A DNA stretch of 64,000 nucleotides from assembly GCF_030913705.1 (NCBI RefSeq), contig NZ_CP133190.1, positions 2,929,501 to 2,993,500 of the forward strand, written 5' to 3'. Position 1 is the stretch's first letter. Each line of letters begins with the position of its first letter. The notes beneath the pieces were generated by a model. That model was given only the letters and a program-made list of their open reading frames with translations, was not told the origin of the DNA and made no database searches. The position numbers and the translations under genes are program-made. Positions 50,541 through 60,260 of the stretch are shown piece by piece. This stretch comes from Anaerocolumna sp. MB42-C2 (GTDB taxonomy: Bacteria; Bacillota; Clostridia; Lachnospirales; Lachnospiraceae).

Positions 50541-53233
50541 TGTAATATTACCTCCTCTGCTTTTAGAGTAAACCGAAATATGGTTCCTTTCGGTATATTA
50601 TCAAATACACTGATCTCACCGCCGTGTGCATTAATAATGGATTTACACAAGGCAAGTCCGAGTCCCATACCGCGCCGGCCGTCTGCAACAGAATTATTCA
50701 CTGTATAAAACATATCAAACAGTTTCTCTTTCTGATCATCTGCTATTCCGCTTCCATTATCCGTCACCTCTACAATGATTTCATTATTCCTTTTTTTAGT
50801 GTTAATGCAGATTTCGGATTCTTTTTCCGTATATTTAATTGCATTATCCACTAAATTAATTATAACCTGCATTATTAATTTTGCATCCATTTTAGCAACC
50901 AGAAGATCATCTTCTTCCTCAACCTGTATATGATGTTCAATACTGTTTCTGTTAATATGTTTTAATGCCTCTGATATAACGTCTTCTAACAGCTCAGCCT
51001 GTAAGTTCAAATTCATGGTGCCATTTTCAATCCGTGTAACAGACAATAAATTTTCCACTAAATTTATCAACCACATAGAATCATCATAAATATCCACATA
51101 CAACTTCTGCCTTTGATCACTGCTTATTTTATCCGCATTACCTATCAGGACTCCAGCATTTCCCGAAATGCTGGTAAGCGGTGTCCGTAAATCATGGGAT
51201 ATGGAACGTAAAAGATTGGCTCTTAACTGTTCCTGCTGCAATTTAATCGCCGCTTCTTTCTGCTCCCTTGCCAATTCTTCTTTTTCCAGAGCCAGGGAGC
51301 ACTCATTTAAAATTGCGCTCATAATATCTTTTTCAAATGCGGGAATTTCTTTTCTCTCCATATCTATACCGACTACCGCAAATACCTTTTCACTGTTACG
51401 GACTGCCAGATACAGGCACTTGGCACCCGGTAATGTAGTTGTGGAAAAACCGGCATGTTTGTTATTTTTATAAGTCCACTGGGCAACGGCAAGTTCCTCC
51501 TTATTCAGGATATTTACCGCGTCATCATGAAATTTAAAAATAAAAGGTTCTTTATTAATTTCCGGATTACCGAGGAAAATATAGATATTCTTCTCTAACA
51601 GTTTTCCTAACTGTTCTGCCGCATGGATAATGATATCTTCCGGTTTATCAGCTTTTTGCAGCCTGCGGCTGGTTTCCAGAAGGATTTCCGTACGGTAAGA
51701 CTTTTTTGCAGCCTGTTTTGCATGATTTTTCACCTTTTGTGTTAAGGAAGAGCTTATAAAAGCAGTTACGAACATAATAATAAAGGTTATAATATATTCC
51801 GTATTATTTACCGTAAAGGTAAATGTGGGCTCAATAAAGCAGAAATTAAATACAAAAACACTGGCAACACTGTAAATTACACTGCATATTCTCAGTTTTG
51901 TTGCCAAGGCGGTAAATAATACACTTAGCAAATATACCATAATAATATTGGCATCGCTGAAACCTAAATACCGAAATAAATATGCCATTACCGTTGCAGC
52001 AGCCATAATCCCCACTGAAATTATGCTATCAATCAATACGATTTCACTTTTTAATCGATTCCTGGGGACTTTTGACTTTATAATGTATTTTTTATCAAAA
52101 GCATCCGGTACTAAAAATATCTCCAACTGTGGGGCAAGTTTTGATAACCGTTCCGAAAAACTCTCCTTTACAGAAAATAACATTCTTTTTGTATAGGTTC
52201 TTCCTAATACTACTTTTGAAACTCTTGCAACCTTGACATACGCCGCAATCTGTTCCACAATGTCACTTCCGTATGAAGTTACGATTTTAGCACCTAATTG
52301 CTCTGCCAGCCTGGTATTCTTATTTAAACGTACAGAATCCTCTTTTGACATTTCTGCAAAACCGGAGGTTTCAACATAAAAGGCAGTAAATTTGCCATGA
52401 AATGCATTTGCCATTCTGGCTGCCTGTCGTATTACCTTTTCATTGGAGGGCGAGGGCGACAAACAGATCAGGATATGCTCCATTACTATTCCCTCTGCCT
52501 CTTTTACTCCGCTGTATGATTTTTCCTGTATCAGATTTACCCTGTCCGCCATTCTCCGCAGTGCAATTTCACGAAGAGAAACCAAATTTTCAATGGTAAA
52601 AAAATGATTGAGTGCTTTTTTAACTTGTTTATCTTTATATATTTTACCTGACTTCAGCCGTTCTAATAATTCTTCGGGTTCTATATCCACTAATTCTACC
52701 TGATTTGCCTTATCAAATACAAAATCCGGTATTCGCTCTCTTACAATAACTCCCGTAATTCCGGCAATTACGTCATTTAAACTCTCCAGATGCTGGACAT
52801 TTACTGTTGTATAAACATCAATTCCCGCCTTAAGCAATTCCTGAATATCCTGATACCTCTTTTCATGTCTGCACCCGGCTGCATTCGAGTGTGCAAGCTC
52901 ATCCACCAGTATAAGCTGTGGTTTCCGTTTTAGAGCTCCATCCAGGTCAAATTCAAAAAGATTAATATTATTATAATTCACGGTCAGGGTGGATAACATC
53001 TCCAGGCCATTGGTTAATTCCATGGTTTCCGGCCTGGTATGAGGTTCTACATATCCTATTACAACATCAAGTCCGGCCTCTTTTGCTTCATGGGCGGATT
53101 CTAACATGGCATAAGTTTTACCTACGCCTGCTGCATATCCGAAAAAGATTTTTAACCTGCCTTTTCCCTGCTGTTCTTCACTTTCCTCTATTTGTTTTAA
53201 TAATATGTCGGGATTACGATAATTATCTTCCAT
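50537..53233 (-). CDS. kdpD: Osmosensitive potassium-channel sensor kinase KdpD
   Basis: Full-length KdpD (about 898 residues), a membrane histidine kinase sensing potassium limitation. The N-terminal KdpD domain has Walker A GYAAGVGKTYAM (about 35) and LVDELAHSNAAGCRHEKRY. A UspA-like domain (about 250-370, ILICLSPSPSNEKVIRQAARM), four DUF4118 membrane helices (about 400-500), a GAF-like domain (about 520-640), phospho-His in SISHDLRTPLTSISG (about 680) and the ATPase domain (DNGSGIADD, GMGLGLALCKSII) follow. Start at ATG 53233. KdpD in other Firmicutes binds c-di-AMP through the UspA domain; whether this one does is not readable. It overlaps kdpE. Confidence 0.95.
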   Translation of the reverse strand: MEDNYRNPDILLKQIEESEEQQGKGRLKIFFGYAAGVGKTYAMLESAHEAKEAGLDVVIGYVEPHTRPETMELTNGLEMLSTLTVNYNNINLFEFDLDGALKRKPQLILVDELAHSNAAGCRHEKRYQDIQELLKAGIDVYTTVNVQHLESLNDVIAGITGVIVRERIPDFVFDKANQVELVDIEPEELLERLKSGKIYKDKQVKKALNHFFTIENLVSLREIALRRMADRVNLIQEKSYSGVKEAEGIVMEHILICLSPSPSNEKVIRQAARMANAFHGKFTAFYVETSGFAEMSKEDSVRLNKNTRLAEQLGAKIVTSYGSDIVEQIAAYVKVARVSKVVLGRTYTKRMLFSVKESFSERLSKLAPQLEIFLVPDAFDKKYIIKSKVPRNRLKSEIVLIDSIISVGIMAAATVMAYLFRYLGFSDANIIMVYLLSVLFTALATKLRICSVIYSVASVFVFNFCFIEPTFTFTVNNTEYIITFIIMFVTAFISSSLTQKVKNHAKQAAKKSYRTEILLETSRRLQKADKPEDIIIHAAEQLGKLLEKNIYIFLGNPEINKEPFIFKFHDDAVNILNKEELAVAQWTYKNNKHAGFSTTTLPGAKCLYLAVRNSEKVFAVVGIDMERKEIPAFEKDIMSAILNECSLALEKEELAREQKEAAIKLQQEQLRANLLRSISHDLRTPLTSISGNAGVLIGNADKISSDQRQKLYVDIYDDSMWLINLVENLLSVTRIENGTMNLNLQAELLEDVISEALKHINRNSIEHHIQVEEEDDLLVAKMDAKLIMQVIINLVDNAIKYTEKESEICINTKKRNNEIIVEVTDNGSGIADDQKEKLFDMFYTVNNSVADGRRGMGLGLALCKSIINAHGGEISVFDNIPKGTIFRFTLKAEEVILQ

Positions 53234-53286
53234 CAAGCCGCCTTCTTTCTGACTGATTATATCAGGATTTTCACTTACTGAAGGAT

Positions 53287-53892
53287 TTACTTCAAAATCC
53301 CGTCCAATGCCAGATTAACTTTTAGAACATTTACAACTCTTTCACCAAATATTCCTGCAAATCTGCCGGTTGTATATTGATCAATAATAGTTCTGACTTC
53401 ATCTTCCGTCATATTACGGGTTTTGGCAATCCGTTTAATCTGGTACTCCGCCGCTGCTACACTGATATGAGGATCCATTCCGCTTCCGGAGACGGTAACT
53501 AAATCTACCGGTATTTTATCCATAGCGCCGTTCGGATTGGATTGCCTGATTTTATCTGCCCTTTCCTCAACCAGGGTTTGATACTTTTCACTTGCCGGGC
53601 TTATATTGGATGGTCCTGCATACATTAAAGCATTTCCTTCTGCATCTGTAAATAGTCCGGTATTTATATTCATGATTCTTCCCCATAAATAGTTATCCCC
53701 GGTGTACTGCTGTCCCAGAAGTTCACTTCCATATTTTACGCCGTTTACCTGAATCAAACTACCGTTAGCCTTATCTTTAAAAAATATTTGTGAAATTCCC
53801 GTAATCAACAGCGGATAAATAATTCCGCACAATAAAGTCATAATAAAAAGCATTTTAACAGCTCTTAATAATATTGGTTTTATTATATTCAT
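53287..53892 (-). CDS. kdpC: Potassium-transporting ATPase subunit C
   Basis: KdpC subunit, 201 residues, with one N-terminal transmembrane helix (LLRAVKMLFIMTLLCGIIYPLLITGIS) and an extracytoplasmic domain (PSNISPASEKYQTLVEERA, DLVTVSGSGMDPHISVAAAEYQIKRIAK). It completes the KdpABC complex and assists assembly and ion access. The GNGN-free C-terminus RVVNVLKVNLALDGILK is standard. Start at ATG 53892 is chosen for AGAGAGGAAAT upstream; the extension to 53931 overlaps kdpB and lacks a site. Fourteen bases separate it from kdpB. Confidence 0.94.
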   Translation of the reverse strand: MNIIKPILLRAVKMLFIMTLLCGIIYPLLITGISQIFFKDKANGSLIQVNGVKYGSELLGQQYTGDNYLWGRIMNINTGLFTDAEGNALMYAGPSNISPASEKYQTLVEERADKIRQSNPNGAMDKIPVDLVTVSGSGMDPHISVAAAEYQIKRIAKTRNMTEDEVRTIIDQYTTGRFAGIFGERVVNVLKVNLALDGILK

Positions 53893-53905
53893 ATTTCCTC
53901 TCTTT

Positions 53906-55969
53906 CTACCCAACCAGTCCCGTTGCCACAATGATCAGATCAATCAGCTTAACGAACAGGAAAGGCGTAATAATTCCGCCAAGGCCATATACGAGTAAAT
54001 TCTGGGACAAAAGTTTACCTGCCGGCAGTTCCTTGTACCGTACTCCTTTTAAGGCCAAAGGAATTAATGCAATTATAATAAGTGCATTGTAGATAATTGC
54101 CGAAAATACCGCACTTTCCGCACTGTGCAACCTCATAATATTTAAAGCGGATAATTCCGGATATAACCCCACAAATAATGCCGGTATAATAGCAAAATAT
54201 TTAGCCAGGTCATTTGCTATACTAAATGTGGTAAGGCTTCCTCTGGTCATAAGCAGCTGCTTACCAATCCTGACAATCTCAATTAACTTCGTCGGAGAGG
54301 AATCCAAATCCACCATATTGCCGGCTTCTTTTGCCGCCTGTGTGCCCGTATTCATGGCAACTGCTACATCTGCCTGAGCCAGTGCCGGAGCATCGTTGGT
54401 ACCGTCTCCTGTCATAGCAACTAAATGGCCTTGTAACTGGAATTCACGTATCATGGCGAGTTTCCCCTCCGGAGTGGCTTCCGCAAGAAAATCATCCACA
54501 CCGGCTTCCGCAGCGATGGCAGCAGCCGTTAACGGATTATCTCCGGTAATCATAATGGTCTTTATACCCATTTTCCTAAGGTCTGCGAACTTCTCTTTTA
54601 CTCCCGACTTAACAATATCTTTTAAATAGATTACCCCAAATACGATGTGATCTTTTGTTACTACTAACGGTGTTCCTCCCTGGTTCGCAATTCTTTTAAC
54701 AACTGCATCACATTCTTCACTATAATGATTGCCAAAGCTTTGAACATAGGTTTTCATGGAATCAGCCGCACCTTTACGTATCTCACAGCCTTTTATATCA
54801 ACCCCGCTCATTCTGGTTGCGGCAGTAAAAGGTACAAATACCATATTAAGTTCATTTAAATTACGTTCCCTGATACCAAACTTTTCTTTCGCCAGGACTA
54901 CCACACTTCTGCCCTCAGGAGTTTCATCGGGTAAAGAGGACAGCTGGGCTGCATCCGCAAGTTCTATAACAGTATGGCCGTCTACCGGAATAAATTCACT
55001 TGCCTGACGGTTGCCAAGGGTTATGGTACCGGTTTTGTCTAACATCAGAATATCCACATCTCCTGCCGCTTCAATTGCCCTGCCGCTCATGGCAAGTACA
55101 TTAGCCTGATTTAATCTGCTCATTCCTGCAATACCGATAGAAGATAATAAGGCACCGATTGTAGTAGGCGCAAGACATACTAAAAGTGCGATTAAGGAAG
55201 TAACAGAAGTCGGATTAGGCATATCAGCCTGTTTTGATGAAAATAAGGAATACGAATATAAGGAGACCGTAACCAATATAAAGATAACCGACAACGCAAT
55301 TAAAAAAATCTGTAAAGCTATTTCATTGGGGGTCTTTTTTCTGGAGGAGCCTTCTACCATAGCTATCATTTTATCCAGAAAACTTTCACCTGCTTCGTTG
55401 GTAACTTCAATAATAAGCCAATCGGAGATTACCGTTGTACCTCCCGTTACAGCACTTCTGTCACCGCCGGCTTCCCTTACAACCGGTGCGGATTCCCCTG
55501 TTATGGCACTTTCATCTACGGAAGCCGCACCTAATATAACTTCTCCGTCTGCAGGTATTTGTTCTCCGGTTTTTACAATAACAAGATCACCTTTCTTTAA
55601 AAGAGCCGACGATATGACTTCCTGTTTATCCTTGCTATCTATGGATGGTATTATATGCGCCTCCACATCCTTTTTTGCTGAACGAAGGGAATCCGCCTGC
55701 GCTTTTCCCCTGCCCTCCGCTATCGCTTCCGCGAAATTAGCAAAAAGAACGGTAAACCATAAAATAATGGAAATTCCTAAAATATAACCGGAAGGAGCAT
55801 CTTTGATTCCAAATAAGGAAAGGACAAATAATCCGCTTGTTAATATGGCTGAAACATAAACTAAAAACATAACCAGATTATTTAGCTGTATTTTAGGGGA
55901 TAATTTTATAAATGAATCCTTTAAAGCACGTAATAATATTTTTTTATCAAACATTGTATTCTCTTTCAT
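53906..55969 (-). CDS. kdpB: Potassium-transporting ATPase ATP-binding subunit
   Basis: P-type ATPase subunit powering high-affinity potassium uptake, 687 residues. Actuator motif ITGESAPV (about 160), phosphorylation site [13 protein letters not shown] (Asp about 311), hinge [12 protein letters not shown] (about 520), and C-terminal membrane helices. An N-terminal helix pair follows the [17 protein letters not shown] segment. ATG 55969 is preceded by AGGAGGCGC. It lies 11 bases after kdpA. Normal length and full motif set indicate a working pump subunit. Confidence 0.96.
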   Translation of the reverse strand: MKENTMFDKKILLRALKDSFIKLSPKIQLNNLVMFLVYVSAILTSGLFVLSLFGIKDAPSGYILGISIILWFTVLFANFAEAIAEGRGKAQADSLRSAKKDVEAHIIPSIDSKDKQEVISSALLKKGDLVIVKTGEQIPADGEVILGAASVDESAITGESAPVVREAGGDRSAVTGGTTVISDWLIIEVTNEAGESFLDKMIAMVEGSSRKKTPNEIALQIFLIALSVIFILVTVSLYSYSLFSSKQADMPNPTSVTSLIALLVCLAPTTIGALLSSIGIAGMSRLNQANVLAMSGRAIEAAGDVDILMLDKTGTITLGNRQASEFIPVDGHTVIELADAAQLSSLPDETPEGRSVVVLAKEKFGIRERNLNELNMVFVPFTAATRMSGVDIKGCEIRKGAADSMKTYVQSFGNHYSEECDAVVKRIANQGGTPLVVTKDHIVFGVIYLKDIVKSGVKEKFADLRKMGIKTIMITGDNPLTAAAIAAEAGVDDFLAEATPEGKLAMIREFQLQGHLVAMTGDGTNDAPALAQADVAVAMNTGTQAAKEAGNMVDLDSSPTKLIEIVRIGKQLLMTRGSLTTFSIANDLAKYFAIIPALFVGLYPELSALNIMRLHSAESAVFSAIIYNALIIIALIPLALKGVRYKELPAGKLLSQNLLVYGLGGIITPFLFVKLIDLIIVATGLVG

Positions 55970-55980
55970 ATAAGCGCCTC

Positions 55981-57720
55981 CTATCCCAGCATTTTAAGGT
56001 GTTCTGCAATCGGTCCCAGGGCTAATGCCGGGAAAAAGCTTAATGCACCAATTAATAAAATAACAAAGATCAATAGAAAAACAAACATTGTATTACTCGT
56101 AGAAAGAGTACCGGTTGTTGCTGCTATCTTTTTCTTATTCGCCAGACTTCCCGCTGCTGCCAGCATTGCAATCATTGGCACAAATCTGGCAAACAACATA
56201 CACAGTCCAAGTGACACATTAATAAATGCCGTATCTGCAAAAAATCCAGCAAAAGCAGATCCGTTATTGCCTCCTCCGGAAGTATAGGCATACAAAATTT
56301 CAGAAAATCCATGTGCTCCGGCATTATTTAAGCTGTCAGCAATTTCCGGTACCACGGCTGCAATACCGCTGCCGATTAAAATTGCAACCGGCGTGGCAAG
56401 ACATGCTAATACTGCCATTTTCATTTCATACGGTTCTATCTTCTTGCCCAAATATTCCGGTGTACGCCCTACCATCAGCCCAGCTATAAACACGGTCAGG
56501 ATAGCGAAACCAAGCATACCGTACAAACCGCATCCTACACCACCGAATATAACTTCACCAAGCTGTATTAAGAGCATCAATGCCATTCCGCCAAGGGGAG
56601 TGTAGGAATCAAGCATGGAATTGACAGATCCGTTGGAGGCCGCTGTGGTAAAAACCGACCAGGTAACCGATGAGGCTATACCCAGTCTGGCTTCTTTTCC
56701 CTCCATGTTACCTCCGGCCTGATTCTTCGTACCGATATCTACGGAGCCATTTGCCGTAAGCTGGGGTGTTCCGGTTTGTTCGTTTACAGCTACACAGGCA
56801 AGAGCAATTAAGAGTACAATCATCATAGCTGAGAATATCGCAATACCTTGTTTTTTATCCTTTATATTCCGCCCAAAAGCAAACACAAGGGCGGCAGGTA
56901 TCAGTAAAATAGAAAGAATCTGAACCAGGTTGGATAAAGCAGTGGGGTTTTCATAAGGGAATGCCGAATTGGTTCCAAAGAAACCGCCGCCGTTGGTTCC
57001 TAACTGTTTTATCGCTATCTGACTGGCAGCCGGACCCATTGGAACCATTTCATTTGTTACCACGGTTCCATCTTTAAGGGTTATGGGTTCTACTAATTGT
57101 ACGGTATCATAGGGTTTAAAGTTCTGAACCACACCTTGTGACACCAATATAACAGAGACCAAAAGAGACAGTGGAATCAGTATATATATAATAGTTCTGG
57201 TAAAATCCACCCAAAAGTTTCCTATCCTGTCTTTCTGCTTATTGATAAAACCTCTGATTACCGCAAATAAAACAGTAATTCCGACGGCAGCCGATACAAA
57301 ATTCTGGACCGTAAGCCCTAACATCTGGGTAAAATAAGACAGCTGTGATTCACCGCTATAGGCCTGCCAGTTTGTATTGGTTATAAAACTGACTGCCGTA
57401 TTAAAAGCCAGATGCCAACTGGTCCCTTTAAGTCCCTCCGGGTTTAACGGCAAGTAACCTTGAAATAAAATAATTAAAAATAATACTATAAAGCTGACAA
57501 CACTCAAGCTGATAACACTTGCTGCATATTTCTTCCATGTCATTTCTTCCGTACTGTCAATTTTTAAGATACGGTATATAAATTTTTCACACGGAAAACA
57601 TATCCTGGATAAAAATACTTTTTCACCATTCATAACTTTCCCGATATAACTTCCAAGCGGAATGGCTATTAAAACTAAAATAAGAAGATATAAAGAATAT
57701 TGAATTATAACATTCACCAT
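55981..57720 (-). CDS. kdpA: Potassium-transporting ATPase potassium-binding subunit
   Basis: Channel-like subunit of the Kdp pump, 579 residues with about ten membrane helices. Selectivity-filter-like loops are visible: [14 protein letters not shown] (about 110), [15 protein letters not shown] (about 240), [12 protein letters not shown] (about 355) and [11 protein letters not shown] (about 480). First gene of kdpABCDE. No kdpF frame is recognisable upstream; the bases before the ATG contain only short frames. Its promoter is not clear; TATAAT-like sequences are present at 57790-57830 on the minus strand. GGAGTTGAA is the likely ribosome site. Confidence 0.96.
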   Translation of the reverse strand: MVNVIIQYSLYLLILVLIAIPLGSYIGKVMNGEKVFLSRICFPCEKFIYRILKIDSTEEMTWKKYAASVISLSVVSFIVLFLIILFQGYLPLNPEGLKGTSWHLAFNTAVSFITNTNWQAYSGESQLSYFTQMLGLTVQNFVSAAVGITVLFAVIRGFINKQKDRIGNFWVDFTRTIIYILIPLSLLVSVILVSQGVVQNFKPYDTVQLVEPITLKDGTVVTNEMVPMGPAASQIAIKQLGTNGGGFFGTNSAFPYENPTALSNLVQILSILLIPAALVFAFGRNIKDKKQGIAIFSAMMIVLLIALACVAVNEQTGTPQLTANGSVDIGTKNQAGGNMEGKEARLGIASSVTWSVFTTAASNGSVNSMLDSYTPLGGMALMLLIQLGEVIFGGVGCGLYGMLGFAILTVFIAGLMVGRTPEYLGKKIEPYEMKMAVLACLATPVAILIGSGIAAVVPEIADSLNNAGAHGFSEILYAYTSGGGNNGSAFAGFFADTAFINVSLGLCMLFARFVPMIAMLAAAGSLANKKKIAATTGTLSTSNTMFVFLLIFVILLIGALSFFPALALGPIAEHLKMLG

Positions 57721-57871
57721 TTCATTTCAACTCCGATCTTTTTTCTAAATACAGAATAAATTTTTCTTTCTCCTGTTTGTAATTAATATAACATTGGTGA
57801 TATAAAATAGGTGTTATAATTCTAACAGCAAATATTAAAATTACATTAAAACAACCACTGTCTCAGGAAGC

Positions 57872-57913
57872 ACAAAGCAGGCAGGCCTCCATGTTGTGAG
57901 TGCCTGCCTGCTT
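57872..57913. terminator. GC-rich dispersed hairpin, copy 2
   Basis: Nearly identical to 42921-42962 (two differences in 42 bases, both in the loop). It lies at the 3' end of the O-methyltransferase gene and upstream of kdpA. It can terminate transcription on the minus strand into the kdp leader. Confidence 0.8.
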
Positions 57914-57968
57914 ATCTTATTAGTTATATGTTTCAATTTGTTCTTAATCCACTTAAATCAATTGATTT

Positions 57969-58658
57969 TTACTTTTTAATAGCTACAATCATTCCATCTC
58001 CAATTGGCAGTAATGTACTCTCCAAGTTGGGTGCTTCTGCGACGAGACGGTTAAACTTACTCATTGGCTTAACGAGATTATTCCACTTTGGGTCAAGTTC
58101 CATGACCGGAAACAGCGCGTCGTCTGCAACAAAAACACCACCCGGTTTCAGAATCCGGATACAATCCTTTAGTAAGTCCGGATAAAGGCGTTTATCCGCG
58201 TCCTGAAATATAAAATCAAATGTGTCATCCGAAAAGCTGGGAACAATCTGGCACGCATCACCAAATAAGATTTCTATAATATTGTCTACGCCTGAGCGCT
58301 CAAAATTTCGTCTAGCCTGTACTGCGGCAGTATTGTCAAATTCGATTGTTGTGATGGTTCCACCATATTCTCGTGCTGTGAGTGCCATGGATGTTGCGGA
58401 AAAACCGATACTTGTCCCGATTTCAAGAATATGCTTTGGCTTTTTCATCTGTAAAATCAATTGAAGAAAGCGTGCGGCATCATCATCCACAACCGGTACA
58501 AACTCTTTCCATCCTGTTTTGTTAATAAAATCCTTTCTTGTCAGGGAGCTCTTTACATTATATAAGTCTTCAATGTAAGCTTGGTATTTTTCTAACGTAT
58601 CCAAGTTTTTGTCCAATCTTTGGCTTCCCTCTGCTACTAAATCCTTTCTCTTGCTCAT
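57969..58658 (-). CDS. Class I SAM-dependent O-methyltransferase
   Basis: A 229-residue methyltransferase of the Methyltransf_3 / catechol-O-methyltransferase-like family. SAM-binding motif I is ILEIGTSIGFSATSMAL (about 76-92), followed by TITTIEFDNTAAVQARRNFERSG, a metal-site segment FDFIFQDADKRLYPDLLKDC and LKPGGVFVADDAL. In Bacillus one member, TrmR (YrrM), methylates hydroxyuridine in tRNA; others act on phenolic small molecules. This one cannot be assigned to a substrate. It has a perfect promoter and a leader with a terminator/antiterminator pair (58708-58759), implying control by attenuation. TAAGGAGAG precedes the ATG. Confidence 0.87.
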   Translation of the reverse strand: MSKRKDLVAEGSQRLDKNLDTLEKYQAYIEDLYNVKSSLTRKDFINKTGWKEFVPVVDDDAARFLQLILQMKKPKHILEIGTSIGFSATSMALTAREYGGTITTIEFDNTAAVQARRNFERSGVDNIIEILFGDACQIVPSFSDDTFDFIFQDADKRLYPDLLKDCIRILKPGGVFVADDALFPVMELDPKWNNLVKPMSKFNRLVAEAPNLESTLLPIGDGMIVAIKK

Positions 58659-58707
58659 GTTTACATCTCTCCTTAAGTTTCAATCTTACCGGATGGAGAG
58701 ACCAAAA

Positions 58708-58759
58708 AACGCACTCTCCAACCAGGTAGGTTAGATAGTGCGTTGGCTCACGTGAACGC
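58708..58759 (-). promoter_or_regulatory. Attenuator in the O-methyltransferase leader
   Basis: On the minus strand AACGCACT (58744-58737) pairs with AGTGCGTT (58715-58708), followed by a T-run: an intrinsic terminator placed before the gene. The AACGC part can instead pair with the earlier GCGTT (58759-58755). The two structures exclude each other, as in classical attenuation. The ligand or factor is unknown; I recognise no riboswitch or T-box motif. Confidence 0.68.
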
Positions 58760-58783
58760 TTACGAGATAATCTGTTTTGAATT

Positions 58784-58812
58784 ATTATATATTTTTTTAT
58801 ATTTTATGTCAA
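58784..58812 (-). promoter_or_regulatory. O-methyltransferase promoter
   Basis: On the minus strand TTGACA (58812-58807), 17 bases, TATAAT (58789-58784), both perfect. The start near 58777 gives a leader of about 118 bases containing the attenuator. Confidence 0.88.
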
Positions 58813-58867
58813 TTATTTAGAAATAAATAAACCCTATAAAAATATTGATCCGTTACTTTACACATCC

Positions 58868-58935
58868 CTGCAAAAAACAGCAGTGTTGTGTACAATAACA
58901 CGCTTCGCGTTTGTTGCCTGTGAACAGTAACTATT
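58868..58935. repeat. Palindrome-rich intergenic element (copy B)
   Basis: In reverse orientation it shares GTTACTGTTCACAG, CAAAC, AAGCGTGTTATTGT and the CTGCTG segment with 28376-28537 but lacks its middle part. It lies between the flavodoxin gene end and the O-methyltransferase promoter. Confidence 0.6.
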
Positions 58936-58962
58936 GATCCAGACTTTTATTGCGTTATACAA

Positions 58963-59403
58963 TTATTCTTTCATTTTCCCAGGTTTAACACCTGTATGGA
59001 TATCACGGTAGGAAGCTACGGTGCATCCTTTCTTTTCAATCAAAGCTTTTGTTCCTGACTCACTCTTTTGGGAACCGCCGCCACCAGAGCATAAAAAGAG
59101 CTCTATTCTCTTACCATTCGGCAGTCGCTGCACGATGGCATTAAAAGCAGGTGCCGGATATCCGGCCCATACAGGACAACCAATTATGATTTGATCATAG
59201 GCATTCAAATCGACAGACAAGGGTTGTATGGATACACTTTTTCTGCGCATAGCCCAAAGACCTCCAGGGATAAAAGCCCCTAATAAACTGCGATTATGTG
59301 TTTCCTTGACCCGGTATAACTGTGCATTAAGTTCTTTGGCCAAACGCTCAGCCTCTCTCTTAGTTGCACCGCCAAAAGTATAATAAATAATAACGGTTTT
59401 CAT
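58963..59403 (-). CDS. Flavodoxin-family protein
   Basis: A 146-residue protein starting MKTVIIYYTFGGATKREAERLAKEL, the phosphate loop of a flavodoxin-like FMN domain, and continuing YDQIIIGCPVWAGYPAPAFNAIV (flavin-contacting segment) and ELFLCSGGGGSQKSESG. It is probably a small FMN electron carrier or quinone/disulfide oxidoreductase. AAGGAG precedes the ATG. It is preceded by the nucleotidyltransferase gene on the same strand, 28 bases away, and could be co-transcribed. The usual T-x-T-G-x-T loop is replaced by T-F-G-G-A-T, a common variant. Confidence 0.85.
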   Translation of the reverse strand: MKTVIIYYTFGGATKREAERLAKELNAQLYRVKETHNRSLLGAFIPGGLWAMRRKSVSIQPLSVDLNAYDQIIIGCPVWAGYPAPAFNAIVQRLPNGKRIELFLCSGGGGSQKSESGTKALIEKKGCTVASYRDIHTGVKPGKMKE

Positions 59404-59431
59404 ATTTTTCGCTCCTTAAAAGATTGTAAGT

Positions 59432-60220
59432 TTACCACTCATTTATATTCGGTCTGGGGACTCTCCACCATTGCTCAAAATCTGTAGTATACTGTGATAA
59501 TACAACGCCTATATCTTCCGGGAATTTGTACTCTGCTAACTTATAGAAACAATTTACAAATTCATCTCCATCCTTAATATTCTGGGTAGCAGCAAATTTT
59601 TTCCCAAGGCTTACAAGATGTTCTGTCTCCGATGAAATGTTTTCTACAAATTCTTCAAGTCTTCGATTACTTGGGAATAATATATTATTCTGCTGCAATA
59701 TCATACGATATATACTATAGATCACTTCATTCGTGGCATGAAGCTGTATATAACCATCTACGGGACAACTTTTCAGAAAATAATAATAATTTAACCAGAA
59801 GTCAGAATAGAACGATAGCATCTTTTCCTCTTTTTCTTTTTCCTGAAATACGGGAATTTTAGCTACGATATCCGGAATCTCTGCATCCTTTGTAAATAAA
59901 ACCTGTGCTTTCACAAATGCATTTCTGGCCGGCTCACTTCCTTTTTCTGCTGCATCCTTTAAAAACTGCTTGGTCATATATTTTACATCAATATAACCGC
60001 CGTCATAGGTACATAAATCATTGATTGTCTCAGCGGTAGCATTACGGGATTTCCTCTCTGTATAGTTATCATCAGAAATAACAACCATTGCATCTAAATC
60101 GGAATCTTCCCTTTCGCATCCTTTTGCTACCGATCCTCCGAAGATAAGTGCAATCACTTCTTCTTTCTCTGCAAAATAATTTTTCATTTTTTCTATTGAT
60201 TCGATATGATGTTGATACAT
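59432..60220 (-). CDS. Nucleotidyltransferase-domain protein
   Basis: A 262-residue protein with an N-terminal polymerase-beta type nucleotidyltransferase domain: ALIFGGSVAKGCEREDSDLDAMVVI (Gly-Ser and Asp-x-Asp metal site, about 25-49). The remainder is mostly helical (FYSDFWLNYYYFLKSCPVDGYIQLHATNEVIYSIYRMIL), as in aminoglycoside adenylyltransferase-like or kanamycin nucleotidyltransferase-like proteins. It may adenylylate a small molecule; the substrate is unknown and resistance should not be assumed. GAGGAGG precedes the ATG. It may form an operon with the flavodoxin gene. Confidence 0.82.
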   Translation of the reverse strand: MYQHHIESIEKMKNYFAEKEEVIALIFGGSVAKGCEREDSDLDAMVVISDDNYTERKSRNATAETINDLCTYDGGYIDVKYMTKQFLKDAAEKGSEPARNAFVKAQVLFTKDAEIPDIVAKIPVFQEKEKEEKMLSFYSDFWLNYYYFLKSCPVDGYIQLHATNEVIYSIYRMILQQNNILFPSNRRLEEFVENISSETEHLVSLGKKFAATQNIKDGDEFVNCFYKLAEYKFPEDIGVVLSQYTTDFEQWWRVPRPNINEW

Positions 60221-60260
60221 TTGTTTCCTCCTCTTTTATATGGAATTTTGGTATATTCTC

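Noticed and set aside
57721..57870. c-di-AMP (ydaO) riboswitch or kdpF before kdpA
   Set aside because: The leader is too short and lacks ydaO motifs, and no short hydrophobic frame with a ribosome site was found.
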